NCBI RefSeq assembly: GCF_049243985.1
Contig: NC_135373.1
Coordinates: forward strand, 8,973,501 to 9,037,500
DNA length: 64,000 bases
DNA from: Paroedura picta
Lineage: Eukaryota > Chordata > Lepidosauria > Squamata > Gekkonidae
Direction of reading: 5' to 3'
The translations under genes were made by a program, and so were the position numbers. A model generated the notes under the pieces. That model was not told where the DNA came from. It did not search any database and saw only the letters and a list, made by a program, of their open reading frames with translations. Shown here piece by piece: positions 56,389 to 64,000 of the stretch (position 1 is the stretch's first letter; every line of letters starts with the position of its first letter).

Positions 56389-57917
56389 GATACCATTATT
56401 AAGTGTTCCAAAGGAATATTGAATCCTCACAATCGGCATCTCCTGGTGCCTCCGTCTCCATGTGGATGCATTTACACTCCTTCACGGGAGGAGAAAGAGA
56501 CCTCTATTGACCTACCAGGAGCAGAAGTTCCCCTGGGGAATGACAAAGGCTCAGGAGAAGGACAAAGCCAGGCATCCAGACAGACACCATTTTTATGTGC
56601 AGAAAACAGGGAGAGGGACTGAGAGAGGCCACGAGGCCTGGGGTGAGGCTTATAAAGACCACCAGGGACTTGGCCTCCCTACATAAATATAACGAGAGCG
56701 ACCACTCAATGTTCCCATGAAAGCACCCCCCGTCCCCTCCCTCCCTAGTGGAGAGAAGCTGAAGAGTTCTGCTTCTTTTTAATGTAAACCTGATTCTTTT
56801 AAAATGTGTAAAATGTTTAGATTGTTGTTTTCTCACAGGATATGTTGTAAGCTGCCCTGAGCCCTCCCAGAAGGGTTGCATGCAGATCTGACAATAGATA
56901 ATTAAGATGATAATTAGGGTGGGGTGGGGGATATTGGGAACCAGAAAACTCAGACTGTCGGTGGCACCATCTGAAGTGTCCAGAACATCCCTGGGGAAGG
57001 AGGGCAAGCAAGATCTGAAGAAGGCAATCTCTCTAGGAAGGAAAATAAAAGCACAATCCATGTTTTGATGTGGGGTTACTGCGAGAAGCTTGGACTTGCA
57101 GGAGAGCATTAGGGGCTGGAATAAGACATAACAAGGGTATAAACAAGGCCACAGCTTTCTTACCTCCCCATGGGAGTGTTGGCACCGCATGGGAGAGGGA
57201 GCCTGACCTAGCACTTATCGGACTGCACCAAACCCACGGAGTCCAGAGGCACCAGGGGACACACCCCATTCCCAGATGGGAGAGCAGAGCCTCTTACTAC
57301 TGAATTCTCCCTTATGGGAAGTGACCTATGTAGGGAAGCCAGCAGGCACCCACTTTATTTGGCTGCCCCATGGCAGGCTGGCAACGAGTCTGTGTCTCCC
57401 AGCAGGGCCAGCCACGCTTGTTCATAGGCTGTCTCTTATGGAGGCCCCGAACCCCAAGGAGTCCCATCACACAGCAACAGGCTCCATCCCATGTGGAGCC
57501 CAAAATTACGATGAAATATTAGCCATGCAACATCTACCTCAGACACAGCCTCAGGGCTGTTTATGTATCACATAGGGTGGGAAGGAGGGAAGCTGCTCTG
57601 CGGCGTGCTGGGCAAAGGGACCACGACTCACGTGCATAGCACATTATAGGCTCTGCATGTCCTGCCTCCCTCCTTTATGCTGGGTGCAGCTTGCCTTGCA
57701 ACGCATTATACATTCTGGGATTCAGGCCCTTTCCCTTCTGCAGTGTATGTTCTCCGTTCTCCCCTGAGAGCCCAGCTGCCAGACAGAGAGGACAATCCTG
57801 AGCTAGAAGACAGAGCCCTATTCCAACCTGGCCGAGGGCACCCTGGCCTGCTCCTGCTCGGGTGGGATGCTTGGGAAAGCCACCCCTAGAGCGACCAATG
57901 CTTTTTCTCATTAGCAG

Positions 57918-57988
57918 AAGACTTGGAGCCTCCCACAACTTGAAAATAAGAAGACCGAGGAAGATTTCTTCCAAAGAGGAAACACCAG
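57918..57988 (+). CDS. Gene X, W-x-x-P exon, copy 3 (phase does not fit)
   Basis: Encodes KTWSLPQLENKKTEEDFFQR then GNT from an acceptor CATTAGCAG. The only nearby donor (CAG|GTTTAT) leaves phase 2, unlike copies 1 and 4. Possibly a decaying or skipped exon. Confidence 0.4.
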
Positions 57989-58573
57989 GTTTATCCATGT
58001 GTGTATTAAATAATCATTATGTTCCATTCAAACTGGCAGCTCCACTGATGCCGTGCAACACATTATACATTCTGGGATTCAGGCCCTTTTCCCTCTGCAA
58101 TGCAGGTTCTCTGACCTCTCTGGTTCGGGACTTCCAATCATTTCCCCTAGTTGGGTCGCAGTCTTCTTTCACAGATCAGGCACAATCCAAGAGGTGCTGA
58201 GCTTGGTGCTGGCTGGGGGTGTTAAAAGCCCAATGGCTGCTTGGAAGAGATCCTTTGTTCCTCTCTGGCTGTGGCCTCCCACTGCTGACCACTGCTAGGA
58301 TCCAAAATACAGGCAGACCACACAGTTCCGGCTGGCTGCCAGTCGGCTGGTCAGCCATTCCTTAGTTAAAGGTTCCCAGAAATCTGGTGCGGGAAAGATG
58401 TTTGTCTGTCTTCAGGGCTGGAGTCTGGCTGCTGGGCAGCAACGACAATACACAGCTAGAAGACAGATCCATGTTCTGACCCGGCTGAGGGCACCTTGAC
58501 ATGTTCATGATGGGAATTGGTGTTTGTGAATTCCATACCTGGAGTGACCAAGAATTTTATCTCCCTGTACCAG

Positions 58574-58642
58574 GAACCGTGGATTGCACCACAATTTGAT
58601 AGAAACAAAGGGAATGAAAGAAAGTACACCATCTATGGACAG
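58574..58642 (+). CDS. Gene X, W-x-x-P exon, copy 4
   Basis: Encodes 23 residues, EPWIAPQFDRNKGNERKYTI then YGQ. Acceptor TCTCCCTGTACCAG, donor CAG|GTAGAT, phase 0. Its downstream intron is homologous to that after the 313-bp unit exons, linking the two exon groups. Confidence 0.7.
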
Positions 58643-59199
58643 GTAGATCTTTCTAAAACTATTATTATGTTTCTTGGTAAAGAGGAGGATGAGTCAGCAA
58701 AATTAGGAGAGCAAAGATGTGCCCATTCAGAGACCAGGACAGTCTGAGGAATGACAAGAACCAGGGAGGATCACCAAGCTAGGCCTTCCGAGAGACACAA
58801 TTTCAATCAGTAGAAAACAGGGCAAGGGATGGAGAAGGGGCCAGGGGGGCAACCAGGATCCAGAAAATTGAGACTTCTCAATGGAACAACTGAAGCGCAT
58901 GGGTCACCAGTGGCGAAAGAGGACATGCAAGATCCGCCTTGCATCCCTGTGAGGAAGGCAAACTATGCATGAAGACAATAAAAGAACGAAGAGCACTCTG
59001 CGGTTTGGTGTGGGGTGACGGAAGAAGCGTTACACATTCTGGGAAGTAGAGATCCAAGGACCAAGGTTTCAGAACTTTCCCTGAGCGCCACTTCTCAAGA
59101 GTTTTTAGACTCTTGCTAAAAAGTGATAAAACTGTTACAAATAAGTATAGAAGTCAGGATCTGAACGCTCTAATTCCTGACCCATGATAACTCTTTCAG

Positions 59200-59295
59200 A
59201 TTCAGGAGCGACAGAGAATAGAGATGCTCGAGCGTCGAAAGAGGCTGAAAGAGGGCCAGAAACTCCTGGAAATACTCAGGGAAACTGATTTATTG
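59200..59295 (+). CDS. Gene X, helical exon, copy 2
   Basis: Encodes 32 residues, IQERQRIEMLERRKRLKEGQ then KLLEILRETDLL. It is a strongly charged helix with regularly spaced leucines, a likely coiled coil. Acceptor ATAACTCTTTCAG, donor TTG|GTAATC, phase 0. Confidence 0.72.
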
Positions 59296-59769
59296 GTAAT
59301 CCCTACAAAATTGCTTTTGGGCACAGAGATATGAAAAGCAGGAATCAAAGCCTACAGAAACTGCCAATCTGGCCACTGTTTTCCCATAACCCCTGGGGGG
59401 TGGCCGTGGTTGAAGACCAGTAGTGCGGAGATAGATTAAACAGGGATCCTCAGGGAACTTGAGGAGCTCCCGGGTGTGGAAATGGCCAACTGAACAGGGG
59501 CTGGTGCCTCCCGTTATCTGAGCGTCTTCCTGCTGCAAAGAAGTCACTCTGTTATCAAGGATCAGACCTCTCAAGGGACTGGGGATGGGAAGGACTAGAC
59601 CGTCAAAGGCAGTCAGGCTAGAAGTTCATCATGGCAATAGTTTATTCAGCATGAAATACAGACCACGGTTAACTTTAAAAAACCCTATAACCTGGGACTA
59701 GAGAGGTAGGAATTGTCAGAGTGGGTAAGATGCTTTTTTTAGTAGGGTGACCAGACTCTGTTTTGGAGG

Positions 59770-59875
59770 GGCAGGCTAGCCTGACCTCATCTGACCTCAG
59801 AAGCACAGCCCTGATTAGGACCCGGATGGGAGACTTCCTAAGAAGGCCAGGGTCTCTGCACAGAGGCAGGCAGCG
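59770..59875 (+). mobile_element. 5S-derived SINE fragment
   Basis: Readable 5S-like GACCTCATCTGACCTCAGAA and GGATGGGAGACTTCC, then AGGGTCTCTGCACAGAGGCA. A degenerate half of the palindromic hAT MITE follows at 59893-59985. Confidence 0.65.
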
Positions 59876-60359
59876 GCATCCTGCAGGGGGTGGCTAAGCT
59901 GAGGATCTCCAGGTGTCTATGGACTACAATTACCATGAGCCCTTGCCATGTACTCCATGGACAACCAGAGAGGTTGACACCCCCACCCCCCGGGGAATGA
60001 ATTATGTCTTGACTGTTGGGAGAAAAGGGCTTTGTGGGTTCTCCTAGTCTCAAACTTGAAAGGGGGCCTATCAGAGAGTTCTAGGGATAGACAGGCCAGT
60101 CCCCTAAGACCCTTCTGCCTCCACTTGATGGCTCTGAAGGAGAGCAAGCTTTCTTAGCCAGGTTTCAGGAAACTCTGGGGTCTCGTGACAGCCCTGGGAG
60201 GAATTCCCGAATGAGTGGGGGGGGGGGCAGAGTTCCAGAATTTGGCCATTGGCAAGACAGCTGAAATGGTCCAGAGGCTGTTCATTGAAGGAATCACACT
60301 GAGGGAACAAGAGTCCAAAGACTCCGTTTCCGACCACAAGTGGAAACTTTCCTTCTCAG

Positions 60360-60543
60360 ATTGATCAGCTGTGGGAGGATCCACCCAAGCCCATATTTGC
60401 AGGAAATGAAAGGACTCCCGATCCAGCGAGGCTGACATTAGGAGAAAATTATGGGAATCCATCACCATCGGAGGACACTGCAGGGCCAAGCGGCCAACAT
60501 ATGGATGTGGGTAACACCTCGAAAGATCCTCCATTCCACACAA
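60360..60543 (+). CDS. Gene X, 313-bp unit exon, copy 1
   Basis: Open frame IDQLWEDPPKPIFAGNERTP then DPARLTLGENYGNPSPSEDT and more, with W-x-D-P-P at the start. The acceptor follows CTTTCCTTCTCAG, and the likely donor is CACACAA|GTAGATC. The exon is 184 nt, so it ends in phase 1, and the next copy (phase 0 start) would be out of frame. Its 3' boundary and its use in the mRNA are therefore uncertain. Aligned copy 4 is 141 nt and fits. Confidence 0.45.
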
Positions 60544-60672
60544 GTAGATCTTCTGAAATTATTATGTTCCTTTGAAAGCCGGGGGAAGAATTGGGAGCAG
60601 ACGGGTTGAATTTGTGTTTGGAGTAGTCCAAAGACTCTGTTCCCAACCACAAATGGAAACTTTCTTTCACAG

Positions 60673-60856
60673 ATTGATCAACTGTGGCCCGATCCACCCA
60701 AGTCCAGATTTGCAGAAAATGAAAGGACTCCCGATCCAGCGAGGCTGACATTAGGAGAAAATTACGGGATTCCATCACCATTGGAGGACACTGCAGGGCC
60801 AAGGGGCCAACATGTGGATGTGGGTAACACCTCGAAACATCCTCCATTCTACACAA
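60673..60856 (+). CDS. Gene X, 313-bp unit exon, copy 2
   Basis: Begins IDQLWPDPPKSRFAENERTP. Same length (184 nt) and same phase problem as copy 1, exactly 313 bp downstream of it. The 129-bp intron between them is nearly identical to the next one. Confidence 0.45.
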
Positions 60857-60985
60857 GTAGATCTTCTGAAATTATTATGTCCCTTTGAAAGCCGGGGGAA
60901 GAATTGGGAGCAGACGGGTTGAATTTGTGTTTGGAGTAGTCCAAAGACTCTGCTCCCGACCACAAGTGGAAACTTCCTTTCACAG

Positions 60986-61007
60986 ATTGATCAACAGTGG
61001 CCCGATC
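60986..61007 (+). pseudogene. Gene X, 313-bp unit exon, copy 3, split by a LINE-like insertion
   Basis: Starts IDQQWPD at the expected 313-bp spacing and is interrupted at 61008. The rest of the exon resumes after the insertion at 63549 (PDPPKPILAGNERTPDPARL) and ends near 63724, where the homologous donor reads AATAGATC. The exon is therefore both split and lacking its GT. Confidence 0.75.
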
Positions 61008-63548
61008 GGTTCCTTGGGGTGTGGCTAAAGATGTCGTCCTGAGAGGGTGGCAGGGCATCTGCTCTGCTATCTCTGAAGCCTGACAGGGGTCAATTGTGCA
61101 AGCAATTGGCAGAAAAGAGGAGGGGTACGCAAACCTCACCTCACCTTTCTACCCAGGAAGTTCTTGGGGCCGTCTCCAATCCTTTAGGGAGTATATCTCC
61201 CTGGATTATAGGCTGTCAGCGTTCCAGGTCCAGAGGACGACTGCCATTTTCTACCTCGGACTTTCTTTTCTTTCTTTAATCTTAAAGTATCTGCTTCAAC
61301 CCTACATGATGATTTACCACAAATGAACGCTTTGAACTGAGGGGAGGACTTCGGCTGAGTTCCAAAACATCATTTACTGCAAGTATCTCTCGCTTTTTTT
61401 TTCTCCGTCTCTCTTCCTGCATCAAAGCCCTTTGTTTCCCCCCTCCTCTTACTCTGCTCTGCCTGAAGCCACCTCGTTAAGAGGCAGGCTAATTCTCCTA
61501 ACTAAGCAGAAGAAGGATTCAAATCAACTCGAATTAATTGGCAAAAGCTCTTATTGTAATTGTTTTGGTTTTCGGAGATAGAGATAAGAGCAGTGAATGT
61601 GAAAATCTCACGAGAACTTTGTGCCAGTACGAGAATCCCTGCCTTAACCGGCTTCAATACGTCACATGCCTGTGCCGGAACATTAGAGGATAAAACAGAG
61701 GACCTCTACTGGCCACTTGTAAAATTGTTTGGGGCCGGGTTTTTTTAAAGTCAAAATCATGTCTATGTTAAAAAGATTGGCTCATCTAATAGAGATACAA
61801 ACCCAAGATTACAAAGTATTCTTAGATGGATTGATCAAAAATATCTCCAAGGAGATCCAAGATGGCAAGGAAGAAGTCTTCAATAGGAATGATGGATCAA
61901 TAACAGTGACTGATGACAGCTTTAAACAAGGTGGAAAACCAACAGCAGAAGAGAAATCTGAAATTCATATCTTCAAGGAGATCCAAGATGCCAAGGAAGA
62001 CGTCTTTAACAGGAATAATGGATCAATAACAGTGGCTGATGACAGCTCTAAACAAGGTGGAAAACCAACAGTAGAAGAGAAATCTGAAATTCTGGAGACG
62101 GAAAATGGGATGCCGGAGTTCTGCAGCCCAGATAAGGACACCCTTTTTAAAAAGACATACAGCCATCTCAAAGCAAGAGTGTACAAAAATCAATCAAAAG
62201 AAATATGGATCTGCAGTGAAAGTAACCGATTTAAAGGATCTCTCTGGGGAAAAAATTGTATTGATACTGGAGTCCAGGAGGTGCAACGGCCTCAAGATTT
62301 ATCGATGCATATTTTGCGGGAAAGAGTACAACTGCACTTTCTACGCCAAAGGCCAATGGGACAGAATATAATTTTACGGGAACGACAAGATGTAGCAAGC
62401 CTCGAGATGAGACCCCCTTAAGAAGACCGAAAGCTCATATTGTTTTATGTTTAATGTTATACCGTATTCTATATTTCCATTTTTATGAAAAAGGGGAAGC
62501 AGTGTCTCTTTCGCTCTTGTTTTTTTTTTTTGTCTCTTTTCTTTTATAGGCATATAGGTAATATAATCATTAGTGCTGAAAATGTAAAATGGGGTTCTCC
62601 CCCCTTATTTTTTCTTTCTTCTATTAGTGAATTGTCCTAGGACTAAAGCCTACACTGAGGATGGTTCTTAGAATGGGTCAAGCAAAAATTGTTTTGTAGA
62701 TGTATTAGAACCAAGGATAAGGAGAAGCTATAGAAGACTGAAAGCTTATATTGTTCTATGTTTAATGTTAAGCATTTAATCTAAACCTGGAAATCTTATT
62801 ATTCTCTGTATTAACAACATATACTGTATCCTATATTGCTATTTTTATGAAAAAGGGGAAGCAGTGCCTTTTTTCTCTCTTGTTTCTTTTTCTTAGTAGG
62901 CATATAGGTAATATAATCGTTAGCGTTGGAAATATAAAATGGGGCTTTCCCCTCTTATTATTTTTTTTATTGGTGTATTGTTATAGGGCCAAAGCTCATA
63001 TTGATCTGTAGAAAATGCAAAGCTCTCAACTTATACCTGTCAGGATGGCTCTTAGAATGGGCCAAGTATAAATGGTTTGTAGATGTATCTGTATTAAGGA
63101 TAAGGAGAAATTATGAAATCCTTTTGTAATTTTTTTTCTTTGTACATCTTTAAGGCAAAGCCCTACTTTCCTCTCCCTTTATCAGGGTATTGATACAGGG
63201 CCAAAACTAATACTGTGCTATAAGAAATGTTTAATGTTAAGCATCTAACTCAAACCTAGAAATATCTGCTAGGATAGCTCTCAGATTGTATCAAGCAGTT
63301 AATGTGAGGTCTACGATCTCTCAAGTAAGTTGATTAATAATAACTTTTCTTTTGTATATCTAAACAGGCTTTTTTTTTTTTTTTTAATGTAGTGGAAATG
63401 TGGATGGCTCTTAGACTCATGGCTCTTAGAGTTTTGGGCAAAAGTTTATATCACTGTGGAGTCAATGTGGGGTCGTATATTCTCAAATGATGACTATATT
63501 TCTATCTTTATGAAAATAAAAAAAATCATTATAAAAAAAAAAAAAAAA
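61008..63548 (+). mobile_element. LINE-like non-LTR element, 2.5 kb, with ORF1-like frame only
   Basis: Inserted with a 14-bp duplication ACAGTGGCCCGATC (60994-61007 and 63549-63562) and ending in a poly(A) tract (63532-63548), which defines it as a target-primed retroposon. It has a 5' region of about 750 bp, one frame (61759-62421) and a 1.1-kb 3' region with two diverged repeats of GAAAAAGGGGAAGCAGTG. There is no reverse transcriptase, so it is nonautonomous, in the manner of half-L1 elements. L1 affinity is inferred, not shown. Confidence 0.8.
61759..62421 (+). CDS. ORF1-like protein of the LINE-like element
   Basis: 220 codons from MSMLKRLAHLIEIQTQDYKV to MRPP. Residues about 32-115 contain a tandem repeat of about 41 residues (EIQDGKEEVFNRNDGSITV / EIQDAKEDVFNRNNGSITV). 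The second half (from about 62170) looks frame-shifted: another frame reads LKIYRCIFCGKEYNCTFYAK, with a C-x2-C pattern. An RNA-binding role would be expected for an ORF1 protein, but no domain can be assigned. Confidence 0.45.
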   Translation: MSMLKRLAHLIEIQTQDYKVFLDGLIKNISKEIQDGKEEVFNRNDGSITVTDDSFKQGGKPTAEEKSEIHIFKEIQDAKEDVFNRNNGSITVADDSSKQGGKPTVEEKSEILETENGMPEFCSPDKDTLFKKTYSHLKARVYKNQSKEIWICSESNRFKGSLWGKNCIDTGVQEVQRPQDLSMHILRERVQLHFLRQRPMGQNIILRERQDVASLEMRPP

Positions 63549-63853
63549 ACAGTGGCCCGATCCACCCAAGCCCATATTAGCAGGAAATGAAAGGACTCCC
63601 GATCCAGCGAGGCTGACATTAGGAGAAAATTATGGGATTCCAACACCAGCGGAGGACACTGCAGGGCCAAACGGCCAACATGTGGATGTGGGTAACACCT
63701 CGAAAGATCCCCCATTCCACACAAATAGATCTTCTGAAATTATTATGTTCCTTTGAGAGCCGGGGGAAGAACTGGGAGCAGACGGGTTGAATTTGTGTTT
63801 GGAGTAGTCCAAAGACTCCGTTCCTGACCACAAGTGGAAACTTTCTTTCACAG

Positions 63854-63994
63854 ATTGATCAGCTGTGTCCCGATCCACCCAGGCCCAGATTAGAAGCAGA
63901 TGGAAGGACTCCATCACCATCAGAGGACACTCCAGGGCCAAGCAGCCAACATGTGGATGTGGTAACACCTCAAAAGATCCCCAATTCCACACAA
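63854..63994 (+). CDS. Gene X, 313-bp unit exon, copy 4 (in frame)
   Basis: Encodes 47 residues, IDQLCPDPPRPRLEADGRTP then SPSEDTPGPSSQHVDVVTPQ and KIPNSTQ. Acceptor CTTTCTTTCACAG, donor CAA|GTAGAT, phase 0 at both ends. It lacks 43 nt present in copies 1 and 2, which restores the frame used by the other gene X exons. The conserved Trp is Cys here. The gene continues past the right edge. Confidence 0.55.
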
Positions 63995-64000
63995 GTAGAT

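Noticed and set aside
56504-57214. 236-codon minus-strand open frame
   Set aside because: Lies across introns and duplicated sequence of gene X. The sequence looks random with many Cys and Ser, and the frame is not kept in the homologous copy near 58700-59000.
60154-60963. Minus-strand open frames up to 135 codons across the 313-bp units
   Set aside because: Antisense to a plus-strand exon array with splice signals. They repeat only because the units repeat, and they have no splice or start context of their own.

Overview
The window is eukaryotic nuclear DNA from a squamate reptile (lizard or snake). The evidence is the repeat set: BovB/RTE LINE pieces, CR1 and L2-type LINEs, 5S-rRNA-derived and tRNA-derived SINEs with BovB-like tails, a Penelope-like element and many palindromic hAT MITEs with 8-bp target duplications. 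Genes are sparse, split into short exons and embedded in repeats. I saw no convincing retrovirus or LTR element, no tRNA or rRNA gene and no CRISPR. The species cannot be named from what I see.

Two kinds of host gene stand out. The first is a hepcidin (HAMP) cluster. Copy A (minus strand) has only exon 1 inside the window, at 148-225, and runs off the left edge. Copy B (minus, 24036-26495) is a complete three-exon gene encoding an 86-residue precursor with a furin site and the canonical eight-cysteine hepcidin core. A dead tandem copy of its last exon lies at 23552-23657. Copy C (plus, 37089-42706) is a complete three-exon gene encoding a 79-residue precursor whose mature peptide has only six cysteines and a shortened N-terminus. 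All three share a proximal promoter with a TATA-like box, a CCAAT-type box and a STAT-like site. A and B are tandem, while B and C are head to head. The flanks are related duplicated blocks in both orientations, and transposon insertions with empty sites in the paralogous block give the order of events.

The second is an unrecognised gene, called gene X here, on the plus strand from about 48.9 kb to beyond the right edge. Its clean exons join in one frame. They predict a short N-terminus, one transmembrane segment and a long charged intracellular tail. The tail exons are tandemly amplified: four W-x-x-P exons, two helical exons, and a 313-bp exon-plus-intron unit repeated at least three times before a fourth, shorter copy at the right edge. 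A 2.5-kb LINE-like element with a poly(A) tail and a 14-bp target duplication has split the third unit.

Layout: 1-0.8 kb, copy A promoter and exon; 0.8-6.4 kb, block present only beside copy A; 6.4-10 kb, shared upstream block; 10-16 kb, SINEs, LINE ends and microsatellites; 16-20 kb, Penelope and LINE mosaic with a nested BovB; 20-23 kb, SINE, MITE and CR1; 23.5-26.6 kb, copy B; 27-33 kb, repeats and + oriented duplicate block; 33-36.4 kb, inverted block; 36.9-42.9 kb, copy C; 43-48.9 kb, repeats; 48.9-64 kb, gene X.
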